From NCBI GenBank assembly GCA_015075175.1, contig JABTUV010000001.1, positions 1,213,841-1,277,840 on the forward strand: a stretch of DNA of 64,000 bases, read 5' to 3'. Positions 8,482 through 17,997 of the stretch are shown here, piece after piece. The position numbers and the translations under genes are program-made. The DNA comes from a bacterium. GTDB lineage: Bacteria > Hinthialibacterota > Hinthialibacteria > H5-UNCL2. Numbering within the stretch: the first letter of the stretch is position 1; every line of letters starts with the position of its first letter. The notes below the pieces were generated by a model, which was given only the letters and a program-made list of their open reading frames with translations, did not search any database and was not told the DNA's origin.

Positions 8482-9462
8482 TCAGCGTGGCGAAGTCGAA
8501 AATCTCGACGGTGCGCGGTGCGCACCCCTACCAGCCGTCGGCGCGGGCGTTTCGACCGCCGTTCCGGCCAGCGGCAGCTCGACCAGCGTCGCCTCTGGAT
8601 CGTCCGACCAGACCCGCAACCACGCCAGTTTCTCGCCGTCCAACGTAGGGTCAAACACGACCGCGACGAAAGCCGACTGGCCGGGCGACAAGCGGCGCGT
8701 GGCCGGCCCGGAGACAATCGCGAAATCGGCGAACAACGCCCCCGAAAGGCAGACGTTAAAGACCAGGTCGGCGACGCCCGTGTTGCTGATCACGATCACT
8801 TCCGCGGGCGTCGGACCGTCGCCGGTCCCCTGCGTACCGAAGTCGATGGCGGGCGGGGAAACCAGTAAGTGGGGCTGAGGAAAGGGCAGGTCCACGTCGC
8901 AGGAGGCCGCGTCCAGGCTGGCCCCGAACTGCCCCGCCCACTCCTCGGTGTCCTTGCCGCCGTCTTCCCAGTAGATGTAGCGCAGCCCCGGCCCGTAATC
9001 GGTGAAGCGATGGGAAATCTGCAGCCAGCCGCCGCGGGTGCGAAAGACACCCGTGTCGAAGGTGGCAAAGGCCACGTGACCGGCGTCGCGCAGCTCGACT
9101 TTCAGGTAGGCGTAATCGTTGGGATCGGGATCGGCGCCGGCGAACCACTCGGAGACGGCCACGGCGGGGGCCGCGTCCAGCGCCTCCGGCGCAAAGCCCC
9201 GCGCCACAAGGTCGATCTCCTGCGAGCGAATGCACCACTCATACGACGTGACGAAGCGCCGGCAGCCGTCGATGCCCCCGGCTCGCACGTCCCAACCGCT
9301 GCTGGGGGCGCCGGCGTGAATCGTCCAGCCGGAGAGGAACGCCCCATCGGCGCTGGGATTGACGAGCAGGCTCTCGCCCCAGGAGGCCGTCGCGGTCATT
9401 CCGAGAAAGCAAAGGGCGGTTCGCGCCCAGCTTGCGCGAACCGCCCTCGGTCTTGGATTCAT
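8482..9462 (-). CDS. Secreted protein: FBA (FBXO2-like) domain plus HYDIN/ASH-type domain, C-terminally truncated
   Basis: The start is the ATG at 9462 behind GACAAGG. It is followed by a signal peptide (residues ~1-29, hydrophobic ALCFLGMTATASWG). Residues ~30-190 match the F-box-associated sugar-binding domain of FBXO2/NCCRP1: [44 protein letters not shown] and WAGQFGA fall in the same order and spacing as in the eukaryotic family. A second beta-sandwich follows (LVSPPAIDFGTQGTGDGPTP, SNTGVADLVF, VAVVFDPTLDGEKLAWLRVW), the choice-of-anchor D/HYDIN type. The protein stops where a family-2 repeat begins (last residues RGAHRAPSRF), just where its paralogue at 10591 enters a Thr/Pro linker, so the 3' end has probably been lost. 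Confidence 0.8.
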   Translation of the reverse strand: MNPRPRAVRASWARTALCFLGMTATASWGESLLVNPSADGAFLSGWTIHAGAPSSGWDVRAGGIDGCRRFVTSYEWCIRSQEIDLVARGFAPEALDAAPAVAVSEWFAGADPDPNDYAYLKVELRDAGHVAFATFDTGVFRTRGGWLQISHRFTDYGPGLRYIYWEDGGKDTEEWAGQFGASLDAASCDVDLPFPQPHLLVSPPAIDFGTQGTGDGPTPAEVIVISNTGVADLVFNVCLSGALFADFAIVSGPATRRLSPGQSAFVAVVFDPTLDGEKLAWLRVWSDDPEATLVELPLAGTAVETPAPTAGRGAHRAPSRFSTSPR

Positions 9463-9516
9463 AACCTTGTCCCAATCGCGGCAGCACGCTGCCGCACTCC
9501 ACATTGTTGATTGCGT

Positions 9517-10536
9517 CTACCTGGCCTTGACGGGCACGCCCACGTTGCTGCCCCAGTAGCGGGAGAAGACCAGGATGTCCATGTAATCGGTGCGGCCGTC
9601 GTCGTTGAGGTCGCACTCCTGGCCCTCGCTCATCATGGAGGAGAGAAGAGCCAGGTCTCCGGCGTCGATGGCGCCGTTGCGATTCAGGTCCAGCCGCGAG
9701 GCCTTGCGCGCCTCCGAAACCGCACCCGGGCCGGGAACGCACGGCGACACCGGCAGCGGCTCCGGCCCGGACAGCGTGAAGATCAGCATCTGTCCCGGCG
9801 AGTCGCCGTACTCGGAAACCTCGATCAGGTAGCTATGGCCCACTTCGGCATCGAAACCGGCCGTTTCCGTCTTGTTGCGCCCGAAGGCGTCCACGCACGC
9901 CACAAGTCCGGCGAAGTCGCCGCAACAGGCGTCCTTCCAGACTGAAATCACCGTGTCATAACCGGCCGCCGAGAGATTGACGCGGCCCGCCGCGCTGGGC
10001 GTGTACATGTACCAGACCGTCCTGCTGTTGGCGACGCCGCCGCCGAAACTGCACGGTTGGACTGGATCATCCGGCGAGGAGGTAGCCGCACCCGTGGTCA
10101 GTACGTCCACGAAGTTGCGGCTGTTGACGACCTTGGCGTTGACGCACAGATCGTTGGGCGGCGGGGTAGCCGCCGGCGTCACGCTGGGCGTGGCGTTGGG
10201 ATCGGGCGTCGGAGTACTGGTCGGCGTGGGCGACGGCGCGCACACCGCCGCGACCGTCGCCGCCGGCCCCGACAGGCTGAAGGTCAGGCTCTGGCCCAGC
10301 GAAGTACCGTACTCGGCCACTTCGATCAGGTAGTGATGCCCGGCGAGCACCTTGAAGCCCACCGTCTCCGCCTTGTTGTGGCCGAAGGCGTCCACGCAGG
10401 CGACCAGGTTGGCGAAGTTCCCGCAGCAGGCGTCCAGCCAGACGGAAATGACCGTGTCGTAGCCCGCCGCGGTGATCTGGACGTTGCCGTCCGTCTGCGG
10501 CGTGTAGACGTACCAGAGGGTCTTCGCTGGCGTCAC
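9517..10536 (-). CDS. PPC-like repeats and dockerin: frameshifted C-terminal half of the 10591-12546 gene
   Basis: This frame continues the product of 10591-12546. It starts inside a PPC-like beta-sandwich ([31 protein letters not shown]), then a Pro/Thr linker, then a complete third copy ([33 protein letters not shown]). It ends in a type I dockerin: LDLNRNGAIDAGDLALL and CDLNDDGRTDYMDILVFSRY carry the paired DxNxNG calcium loops. Dockerins bind cohesins or anchor secreted proteins. The listed ATG is only the first in-frame codon. Comparison with the intact copies shows at least three missing bases between about 10540 and 10600 (CCCGG for CCCCGG, CCGTCC for CCGGTCC and one near 10590). Confidence 0.8.
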   Translation of the reverse strand: MTPAKTLWYVYTPQTDGNVQITAAGYDTVISVWLDACCGNFANLVACVDAFGHNKAETVGFKVLAGHHYLIEVAEYGTSLGQSLTFSLSGPAATVAAVCAPSPTPTSTPTPDPNATPSVTPAATPPPNDLCVNAKVVNSRNFVDVLTTGAATSSPDDPVQPCSFGGGVANSRTVWYMYTPSAAGRVNLSAAGYDTVISVWKDACCGDFAGLVACVDAFGRNKTETAGFDAEVGHSYLIEVSEYGDSPGQMLIFTLSGPEPLPVSPCVPGPGAVSEARKASRLDLNRNGAIDAGDLALLSSMMSEGQECDLNDDGRTDYMDILVFSRYWGSNVGVPVKAR

Positions 10537-10590
10537 CGCCGCCGAAGGTGCACGGCTGGACGGATCGTCCGGGAAGAGGTCGCCAGGCGG

Positions 10591-12546
10591 TCAGGACGAA
10601 GTCAGGTAGTTGCCGCTGGTGACGATGCGCGCGTTGATGCAGAGATCATGCGAGGGCGGCGTGGGCACGACCGACGGGGTGGCCGTCGCCTGGCCCGTGG
10701 GCGTGGTCGTGGGAGTGGGCGTGGGGGCGCAAATCGGCGCCGCGATCGCCGCCGGACCCGTCAGCGTGAAGTACAGCGATTGGCCCGGCGCATTGCCGTA
10801 CTCGGCGATCTCGATCACGTAATGATGCCCCGCATGGACCGAGAAGGACACCGCCTCCGGCTGGTTCTGCCCAAAAGCGTCCACGCACGCGACCAGTTGA
10901 TTAAAGCTGCCCTGGCAGGCGTCCAGCCAGACCGAGATCACCGTGTCGTAACCCACGGCGGTCACCACGACCAGTCCATCGGTCGCCGGCGTGTAGACGT
11001 ACCACAGCGTCTTGCTGTTGGGATAGCCGCCGCCGAAGGTGCAGGGCTGAACCGGATCGTCCGGCGAGGACGTGGCCAGCTGAGTCTGAACGTAGTCCAG
11101 GTAATTGCCGCTCGTAATGATGCGCGCATTCTGCGAGAGGTCGTGGGGCGGCTGAGTCGGTATCGGCGTCGGGGTCGCCGTGGGCGTAAACGTGCGCGTG
11201 GGCGTGGGCGTCCGCGTCGGCGTGGGAGTCCGGGTGAACGTCACCGTCGGCGTGTCGGTCGGTACCGGCGTGTCGGTGGGCGTATTCGTCACCGTCGGCG
11301 TGTGAGTATGGGTCGGCGGCAGCGTGTTCGTCGCCGTCGGGGTGGGCGTACGCGTCGGACTGGGAGTCGGCGTGTTCGTCACCGTAGGGGTCGGGGTCGG
11401 CGTCCCCGTGGGCGTCGCCGTCTCCGAGGGAACCTTGGTCGGCGTGTCCGTCGGCGTGGGGGTGAACGTGTTCGTCGGTGTCGGGGTGGGGGTGTCGGTG
11501 GCCGTATCCGTCGCCGTGGGCGTCGGCGTGGGCGTGTCGGTGGGAGTATCCGTCGCCGTGTCCGTGGGCGTGGGAGTCGGCGTATCGGTAAAGGTGTTGG
11601 TCGGCGTCGGCGTATCGGTAAAGGTGGGGGTGGGCGTGGCCGAGCCGGTCGGCGTGGGGGTCCAATCCTCGCCGTTGCCGATCAACGCCACCGCCGTGGT
11701 CGCCTCGCTGGCGTCATTGCTCCAGATGAGCAGCGTCGCCAGCTTGGGGCCCGGCGAGGTGGGATCAAACGCCACGTCGATGGTGCGGCTCTGCCCGGCG
11801 CCGATGTCGGCTATCGACGGCGCCCCGGTAATCACGTAGTCCACCGGGCTGGCGCCCCCCAGGCAGTAGTTGTACTGCAAGGGGTACGTGCCCGTATTGG
11901 TGACCACCACCGGCATGGAGGCCGTCGGTCCGTTGTAGGTCAGTTGGGTCCCGAAATCGAGCACCAGCGGGTCCACTTCGATCTCGGGCACGTCCGGCGG
12001 ATCGACCGCCAGGCGCACGAAGGCGGCATCCATGATGGCGCCCCAGTGCCCCGCCCAGTACTCCGCGTCGTCGCCGCCGTCCTCGATGTAAATGTACCGT
12101 AATCCGGGGCCGTAACCGCTGAAGGTGTGCTGCGCCAACTGCCAGGCGTTGGTCGCCGTCACGTCCACGCTGAAGGCATCAATCGTGTTGAAGGTGGCGT
12201 CGCGCAACTCGACGGAGAAGTAAAAGCGGTCGCTGTAATTTGGCCAGGTACCGATATACCATTCACCCACGGTTACGTTGGGCGCTGCGTCCAGTTGCGC
12301 CTCGGAATAGCCACGCGCCAATAGGTCGATCTGCTGGCTGCGCAACGAGAAGTCGTACGACGTGATGAACATCTTGCAGGCGTCGATGCCGCCGTTTTGC
12401 ACCGCAAACCCGTCGCCGCCGGAAATGACGATGCTCCAACCCGACAGGTCGCCGGTTTCCGCGCTGGGGTTGAGGAGGAGATTCTGCTGCGCCAGCGCCG
12501 GGGAGAGGGCCACGAGGATGCCGACAACGAGAGCCGAACCTTTCAC
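10591..12546 (-). CDS. Large secreted multidomain protein: FBA domain, HYDIN/ASH-type domain, Thr/Pro linker, PPC-like repeats
   Basis: The GTG start at 12546 is preceded by GGAGG. The signal peptide is [20 protein letters not shown]. Residues ~20-185 form an FBA domain ([52 protein letters not shown]). The YW before AGHWGA corresponds to the Tyr-Trp pair that contacts chitobiose in FBXO2; this is from memory of that family. Residues ~190-295 are an ASH/HYDIN-type sandwich ([20 protein letters not shown]). Residues ~300-460 are a linker of TPTPTDTP-like units. One full PPC-like domain ([26 protein letters not shown]) follows and the start of another, then a premature TGA. With the 9517-10536 frame the original product would be about 1,000 aa ending in a dockerin. 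Confidence 0.8.
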   Translation of the reverse strand: MKGSALVVGILVALSPALAQQNLLLNPSAETGDLSGWSIVISGGDGFAVQNGGIDACKMFITSYDFSLRSQQIDLLARGYSEAQLDAAPNVTVGEWYIGTWPNYSDRFYFSVELRDATFNTIDAFSVDVTATNAWQLAQHTFSGYGPGLRYIYIEDGGDDAEYWAGHWGAIMDAAFVRLAVDPPDVPEIEVDPLVLDFGTQLTYNGPTASMPVVVTNTGTYPLQYNYCLGGASPVDYVITGAPSIADIGAGQSRTIDVAFDPTSPGPKLATLLIWSNDASEATTAVALIGNGEDWTPTPTGSATPTPTFTDTPTPTNTFTDTPTPTPTDTATDTPTDTPTPTPTATDTATDTPTPTPTNTFTPTPTDTPTKVPSETATPTGTPTPTPTVTNTPTPSPTRTPTPTATNTLPPTHTHTPTVTNTPTDTPVPTDTPTVTFTRTPTPTRTPTPTRTFTPTATPTPIPTQPPHDLSQNARIITSGNYLDYVQTQLATSSPDDPVQPCTFGGGYPNSKTLWYVYTPATDGLVVVTAVGYDTVISVWLDACQGSFNQLVACVDAFGQNQPEAVSFSVHAGHHYVIEIAEYGNAPGQSLYFTLTGPAAIAAPICAPTPTPTTTPTGQATATPSVVPTPPSHDLCINARIVTSGNYLTSS

Positions 12547-12980
12547 GGTAGTTGTCCTCCGGGAGAAGTGATTCGTCTATTATCTTACCGCAGTCTCAAG
12601 TCTGCCGCCGAGTCCGCATCCCGCCCCGAGGCGGTATGCGGGCGCGGAATCCGCCTTCTTCTCCACTCACGGAGTACAAACTTCAGTTTGCAGACAGGCT
12701 GAAGTCTGTACGCCAAGAGACAGGCTGAAGCCTGTACTCCGGTTGGTGGATCCGCCACGTTCGCTCGATCAAAAAACCAGGTCAAGCGAAGTCTAAACCG
12801 AAATGACGTAAAATCAAAAGAAAAAAGCAGGGGGAGCGGACTTTTTGGCGCCGTAGCGGCGACCTGCGGTCGCCGGTCAGGGCGACAGCTTGTCGCCCGC
12901 GCGGCAGCAGTGTCGGCAAGATGCCGACACGACCGGCGACTAAAAGTCGCCGCTACGGGCAGAGTCGCCGCTGCGGAGGC
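12547..12980. repeat. Intergenic region filled with repeat families 3 and 4
   Basis: At 12668-12742 lie two family-3 elements: GGAGTACAAACTTCAGTTTG and the complement of AGGCTTCAGCCTGTACTCC, arranged as imperfect palindromes. At 12852-12972 is a family-4 cluster: inverted pieces of gtagcggcgacctgcggtcg and cggcaagatgccgac around a gacagcttgtcgccc hairpin. Similar elements recur at 27655, 42380, 49027, 52739 and 53262. No open frame is credible. Confidence 0.8.
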
Positions 12981-14888
12981 TCAGCCGTTCTTGCCCGCGA
13001 ACTGCAACTGGAACATCTCGGCGTAGAAGCCGCCGCGGGCCAGCAGTTCGGCGTGGCTGCCCGTTTCCACCACGCAACCGTGATCAAGCACGAGTATTCG
13101 GTCGGCGTCCAGGATGGTCGAGAGGCGATGGGCGACCACGAAGGTGGTGCGGCCGGCCATGGAGTCGGCTAACGCCGCCTGCACCAAGAGCTCGGATTCG
13201 GTGTCCAGGCTGGAGGTGGCCTCGTCCAGGAGCAGGATGGGGGGATTGTTGTAGAGGGCGCGCGCCAGGGTGAGACGCTGCCGCTGCCCCCCGGAGAGCG
13301 CGCAGCCCCGCTCGCCGACCAGCGACTTCTCCTTCTCGGGAAGGGCGTTCACGAACTCCCAGCAGTGGCCGATGGTCAAGGCCCGCTCCAGCGCCGCCCG
13401 GTCGTAGGGACGCCCGAAGACCACGTTTTCCTCAATCGTCTCGTGGAACAGAAACGGCTCCTGCGGGACCAACCCCAGGAGGTTTCGCAGCGAGACCAGC
13501 GACGCGCGCCGGATATCCACGCCGTCAAAGGTAATCGAGCCTGCGGTGGGATCGTACAAGCGGCACAAGAGGTTGATGAGGGTGGTCTTGCCGGCGCCGC
13601 TGGGGCCGACGATGGCGATGCGCTCGCCCGCCTGCACTTGGAAGGAAACGTCCGTCAACGCGTTCTCCCCGCTCGGGCCGTAGGCGAAACTGACGTTGCG
13701 GAACTCGATCAGCCGCGGCGGGGACAGTTCCACCGGGTTCTCCGCCTCCTCAGGCTCCCTGGCCTCGTCGAGAACCTGGAAGACGCGCTCTGCTCCCGCC
13801 AGCGCCTCCAGCATCTTGTACTGCATGTTGGTCAGGTCCTTCAGAGGTCCGCGCACGCCCAGAAGCAGGACGAAGAAGGCGATAATGGCCCCCTTGGTGA
13901 GGTCGAAATCGTGAAAACTGAAGACCAGCACCCCCGCGATGATGGTTCCGTACAGGATGGTGTCGTTGATGGGGTTGGTCAGCGACTTGACCCGGATGCG
14001 CCGCACCATGATGTCGAAGAACTTCATCGTCTCGTAGTCGAACTGGCGGAACTTGTAAGCGTAGCGATTGAAGGCCTTGATCAGCCTCATGCCGGACAGC
14101 GACTCGACCAGGAAGGAGGTGATTTCGGCGTTCTGGGCGCGTTGGATGCGCGACAGCCGCTTGACCGCCCGGGCTACCGGGATGATCGTCACCGCGATGA
14201 TGGGCGCCAGGATCAAGACGAACAGCGTCAGCTTCCAGCTGAGATAGAACATGGCCGACAGGGCGAAGAGGATCTCCATCGGCTTGGTCAGGACTTCCTC
14301 GAAGAGGATGTCCACGCTTTGCTTGAGCAGGTTGATATCCGCGGTAATCCGGGCCAGGAGGTCGCCGGAGCGGTTCTTGTCGAAGTAGCGCATGGGCAGG
14401 GCCAGGATGTGGTTGTAGACGCGCAACCGTACCTGTCGGATCACGTTGAGTCCCACCCACTTGGAATAGACGCTCTGGAAGTATTGGAGCAGATTGCGGC
14501 CGAGCGTCAGCGCGCCGAAGACGACCAGCCAGAACTCGACGGGAAAGCGATGCTTCGTCTTATGGGGGAGGGTTTCGGAATCCGGTGCGGGTTCTCCGTA
14601 GAGCGCCAGGGCCTCGGAGAATCCCTCGCCGATCCGTTCCCAGGAGAGGCTCTGGCCCGGCTCGAACTGGTCGATGAGGGGCTTGTAGATCAGTTTGCGG
14701 CCGGCATTGGAGGCCTCGACCACGATGATGGCGGAGACCACTGCGATCCAGAGCCAGAGATAGGGCCGGATGCGCCGCAGGAGGCGGAAGTAGAGGCGCG
14801 TGAAGTCCTTGTCCCGGAAGAACAGGAACGAGTCGAAGCGTTTCTTGAACCGTCTCTTGCGTGCAGGGGAGTCGCTTTCCAAGCTCAT
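12981..14888 (-). CDS. ABC exporter, fused permease and ATPase (MsbA-like)
   Basis: An ATG at 14888 with GGAG six bases upstream is preferred over 14903. The product is 635 aa, normal for a half-size exporter. Six membrane helices span about residues 45-330 (LWLWIAVVSAIIVVEASNAG, LVVFGALTLGRNLLQY, LTLFVLILAPIIAVTIIPVA). The nucleotide-binding domain has Walker A GPSGAGKTT, Q-loop LVPQEPFLF, signature LSGGQRQR, Walker B ILLLDEATSSLD and H-loop VAHRLST. It would work as a homodimer in the inner membrane exporting lipid, lipid A core or a hydrophobic compound. The extra ~40-residue charged loop after the first helix (GEPAPDSETLPHKTKHRFP) is unusual. Confidence 0.93.
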   Translation of the reverse strand: MSLESDSPARKRRFKKRFDSFLFFRDKDFTRLYFRLLRRIRPYLWLWIAVVSAIIVVEASNAGRKLIYKPLIDQFEPGQSLSWERIGEGFSEALALYGEPAPDSETLPHKTKHRFPVEFWLVVFGALTLGRNLLQYFQSVYSKWVGLNVIRQVRLRVYNHILALPMRYFDKNRSGDLLARITADINLLKQSVDILFEEVLTKPMEILFALSAMFYLSWKLTLFVLILAPIIAVTIIPVARAVKRLSRIQRAQNAEITSFLVESLSGMRLIKAFNRYAYKFRQFDYETMKFFDIMVRRIRVKSLTNPINDTILYGTIIAGVLVFSFHDFDLTKGAIIAFFVLLLGVRGPLKDLTNMQYKMLEALAGAERVFQVLDEAREPEEAENPVELSPPRLIEFRNVSFAYGPSGENALTDVSFQVQAGERIAIVGPSGAGKTTLINLLCRLYDPTAGSITFDGVDIRRASLVSLRNLLGLVPQEPFLFHETIEENVVFGRPYDRAALERALTIGHCWEFVNALPEKEKSLVGERGCALSGGQRQRLTLARALYNNPPILLLDEATSSLDTESELLVQAALADSMAGRTTFVVAHRLSTILDADRILVLDHGCVVETGSHAELLARGGFYAEMFQLQFAGKNG

Positions 14889-15229
14889 CCACAACTCCGG
14901 CATCCCGGCGGGCCGCCCGCCGCTCTGACGGGGAATTTAACACAAACGGGGGCGGGGAACCAGCGGCAATGTGGAGTGCGGCCGCTTGCTGCCGCGCGCA
15001 GCGCGCTGCGCAACTACGGGCGCGCACCGCGCATGATCCCTCCCAGCCCCCCCTTGTTAAGGGGGGAGCCGATGGCCGCATCAAGTTAGTCTTCAGCATC
15101 CAAGCCGGGCTTCGACACGCGGCTCCGCCGCTGCTCAGCCCTGTCGGCTCTAGTTATTGTCGCTGCTCAGCCCTGTCGGTTCTGGTTATTGTCGCTGCTC
15201 AGCCTTGTCGGTTCTGATTGTCTGGCTTG
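14889..15229. repeat. Intergenic repeats: family-5 element and 32-bp tandem repeat
   Basis: At 14968-15022 there is a family-5 element (aatgtggagtgcggccgctt, then gctgccgc and gcgcagcgcgctgcgcaact). At 15130-15222 a 32-bp unit starting gctgctcagccctgtcgg occurs three times (starts 15130, 15162, 15194; the last is shortened to 29 bp). A run ccccccttgttaagggggg at about 15048 forms a small hairpin. No gene is seen. Confidence 0.85.
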
Positions 15230-16797
15230 TCATTTCGAGCGCAGCGAGAAATCTCGCGGCGGGCGGCGATGGCGCGTTGCCTGTTCGTAGGCGTAGGCCA
15301 AGCGGACGAGCCGTCCCTCGTCAAAGGGACGGCCCAGGAATTGCAGCCCGGCGGGCAGGCGCTCGTAAGTGTACCCCATCGGGACCGTCAACGCGGGCAG
15401 CCCCGTTAGCGGCGAGAGGACCTGGTTGTTGTCGCCGTGGGGACTTTCCAGATCACCAACCAGGCGCGGCGCGTTGCTCCAGGTGGGATAGACCAGCGCA
15501 TCCAGGGCCTGCGCGTCCATCGCGGCGACGATGGCGTCGCGGAAGGACTCGCGCGCCGGATCGCCCGCCACGCCGGTCGGGGCGGGCGCTTCATCGCGCG
15601 CGGGCGGGGGAACCTCCAGCTCCCGCCGCAGCCGCGACTCGAGCGCGGGGTGGTATTTCCCCGATGCGACGATCTCGGCCAGAGTCCGGTACGGCACTCG
15701 TTCCCCGCGCGTCGCCAGATAGCGGTTGAGATAGTATTGAAAGCTCCGATAGCCGCGCCGCGCGCGCAGGCCATCCATCGTCGCCTCAGCGGACAGTCGC
15801 AGGGATCGACGATGGTCGCGCCAACCGCCGCAGGTCCGTAATGGCCTGCTCCATCAATCAACTTGATCTGCGCATCCGTCGTCTGCGTCTCGAAGATGGG
15901 GCGCAACACGCCGATGCGTGCTCCGGACAGGCCGTTATCGTCGAGAAAAGCCGTGTAGCTCTTGGGAATCTTTCCCACGCACGCGGCGGTTACAGGATCG
16001 GCGGGATCATAACCGGCCATTGTATCGAGAAGGCGGGCGGCGTCCTCGACCGTGCGCGCCATGGGGCCGGCCACGTCGAAATCGAGATAGAGCGGGATGA
16101 TCCCGTCGCGGCTGGTCAGCCCGAGGGTGGGACGGATGCCGACCAGCGCGCAATGCGACGACGGCCCGCGAATCGAGTTGCCGGTGTCGGTCCCGATTCC
16201 GGCCAGGCCGAAGTTGGCGGCGACCGCCGCCGCCGTCCCACCCGAGGAACCCGCCGGCACGCGCGACAGGTCGTAGGGATTGCGCGTCACCCCCGCAATC
16301 GAACTCTCCGTCTTGTAGGGACTGAAGGCCCACTCGTCCATGTTCGACTTGGCGAGCAGAATCGCGCCCGCCTGGCGCAGTTTTTTCACCACCGAGGCAT
16401 CGTCGAGAGGAAAGGTGTCTTTCAATGCAATCGAGCCGCCCGTCGTCGGCATGTCCGCGGTGTCAAGATTGTCCTTGATGATCAAGGGGATGCCGTGCAG
16501 CGGCCGCAATTTTCCCGTGCTGCGATACTCGCGGTCGAGCCGGTCGGCTTCCTCCCGCGCGCGCGGATTGACCATGATGATGGCGTTGAGGTCGGTACTT
16601 TGGTCGTACTGCGCGATGCGTCGGAGATAGTCTTCCACCAGTTGGCGACTGGTGAGCCGCCCTTGCCGCATGGCGGCGTGGATTTCGGCGATGGTGGCTT
16701 CCTCGATCTGAAAGGCGGTCGGTCTGTTCACGGCCATGCGACACCCGGCGAGAGCCAGCGTTGAGAAGAGTGCCATTGCGGCGACGCCGGTGCGCAT
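15230..16797 (-). pseudogene. Amidase-signature family lipoprotein, frameshifted
   Basis: The N-terminal frame (from ATG 16797) has lipobox LALAGC at residue ~19, then the amidase-signature core: catalytic Lys in [13 protein letters not shown], the Gly/Ser-rich [17 protein letters not shown] and the nucleophile-bearing [13 protein letters not shown]. This is the Ser-cisSer-Lys triad of GatA-like and peptide amidases. Around 15,780-15,870 the frame breaks. The homologous continuation ([59 protein letters not shown]) lies in another frame ending at 15230, and at least two indels are needed to join them. The last residues RDFSLRSK and the TGA come from a family-1 repeat. It hydrolyses C-N bonds; the substrate is unknown. 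It lies 9 bp upstream of no gene on its own strand except repeats. Confidence 0.8.
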
Positions 16798-16805
16798 GGG
16801 GACGG

Positions 16806-17672
16806 CTAGAGGAGCGACTGCATGGCCTTGCCGATGTCGGCGGGGCTGTCGGCGACGGCGATGCCGGCCGCGCGCAGCGCGGCGATCTTCTCGCCTGCCG
16901 TTCCCTTGCCGCCGGCGATGATGGCCCCGGCGTGGCCCATGCGCCGGCCCGGCGGCGCGGTGCGTCCCGCGATGAAGGCCGCGACCGGCTTCCGCATGTT
17001 GGCCGCGATCCAGGCGGCCGCCTCCTCCTCCGCGCTGCCGCCGATCTCCCCGATGAGTACCACGCCGTCGGTCTCGGGATCGTCTTTGAAGAGCTTCAAA
17101 AGATCAATGAACGAACTGCCCACGATGGGATCGCCGCCGATGCCGATGCAGGTGGATTGGCCCAGTCCCAGCTTGGTGAGCTGCCAGACGGCTTCATAAG
17201 TGAGCGTGCCGCTGCGGGAAATGACGCCGATGCACCCCTCCTTGTGCACGAAGCCGGGCATGATGCCCATCTTGCACTTGCCGGGCGAGATGACGCCTGG
17301 GCAGTTGGGGCCGATCATGCGAACGGGCCGCCCGCGCAACGCCAACTTGACGCGCATCATGTCCAGCGTGGGAATGCCCTCGCTGATGCAGACGATCACG
17401 GACACTCCCGCGTCGGCCGCCTCCAGGATGGCGTCGGCGGCGAACGCGGGGGGGACAAATATCAGCGAGGCGTTGGCGCCCGCTTTGTCTACGGCCTCGC
17501 GCACCGTGTCAAACACCGGCACGCCCAAATGCACGGCGCCGCCCTTTCCCGGCGTTACCCCCGCTACGACTTTGCTGCCGTAGGCGATGCACTGCTCGGC
17601 GTGGAAGGTCCCCTCCTTGCCGGTGATGCCTTGCACGACGATGCGCGTATTCCGATCGACAAGTATGCTCAT
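16806..17672 (-). CDS. sucD: Succinate-CoA ligase, alpha subunit
   Basis: The product is 288 aa, the normal SucD length. Residues ~1-125 form the CoA-binding Rossmann domain ([28 protein letters not shown]). Residues ~130-288 form the ligase domain containing the phosphohistidine loop [14 protein letters not shown]. It converts succinyl-CoA, phosphate and ADP or GDP to succinate, CoA and ATP or GTP in the TCA cycle as a complex with SucB/SucC. It follows sucC on the same strand after an unusually long 325-bp, repeat-filled gap. Confidence 0.97.
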   Translation of the reverse strand: MSILVDRNTRIVVQGITGKEGTFHAEQCIAYGSKVVAGVTPGKGGAVHLGVPVFDTVREAVDKAGANASLIFVPPAFAADAILEAADAGVSVIVCISEGIPTLDMMRVKLALRGRPVRMIGPNCPGVISPGKCKMGIMPGFVHKEGCIGVISRSGTLTYEAVWQLTKLGLGQSTCIGIGGDPIVGSSFIDLLKLFKDDPETDGVVLIGEIGGSAEEEAAAWIAANMRKPVAAFIAGRTAPPGRRMGHAGAIIAGGKGTAGEKIAALRAAGIAVADSPADIGKAMQSLL

Positions 17673-17997
17673 GTATCCTCTACCTTGGCCGTTCTCTCGA
17701 TACGCGGAGTACCGCTACTCGAGAACTCGGTTTTTCTTTTTTGCGCTGCTTGAGAACTCGGGTTTTCCCATTTGCACTACTGGAGAACTGGGATTCCGAC
17801 TTAACGTGAAAAATCCACGCCGTGTCCTCGAGTAGGCCCCGCCGCAGCACTTCCACTGGAAGCAGAATCCAACTTCGGGGCCGTATCGAGAGGCACGGCG
17901 GCTTGGTTGCTGCCGTCCGAAGCCGGGGGCAGGCGCCTGTTTCCGTAGTCACGTCTCCGGCTCCATGCAGGCGCGCGGCGAAAACAGGTGACTGTCC
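17673..17997. repeat. Repeat family 6 between sucC and sucD
   Basis: On the minus strand a unit resembling GAGTTCTCaAGYAGYGCAAA followed by tgggaaaa occurs three times between about 17,690 and 17,805 (cagttctccagtagtgcaaa, gagttctcaagcagcgcaaa, gagttctcgagtagcggta). The remaining ~190 bp are non-coding, with an imperfect palindrome around aggcgcctgtttccg. sucCD are usually contiguous, so an element has accumulated inside the operon. No promoter was identified. Confidence 0.75.

Noticed and set aside
7507-8868. Phage or integrative element integrase
   Set aside because: The frame is a Xer-like protein truncated at the first catalytic Arg, with no phage genes or attachment sites beside it.
9359-9945. 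Plus-strand open frames opposite the FBA/PPC genes
   Set aside because: They are antisense shadows; the minus-strand frames carry clear domains and signal peptides.
10057-12102. Long Arg-rich open frame on the plus strand, opposite the secreted multidomain gene
   Set aside because: It is an antisense shadow of the repeated Thr/Pro-coding DNA; its composition (runs of Arg/Gly) and lack of a start signal show it is not a protein.
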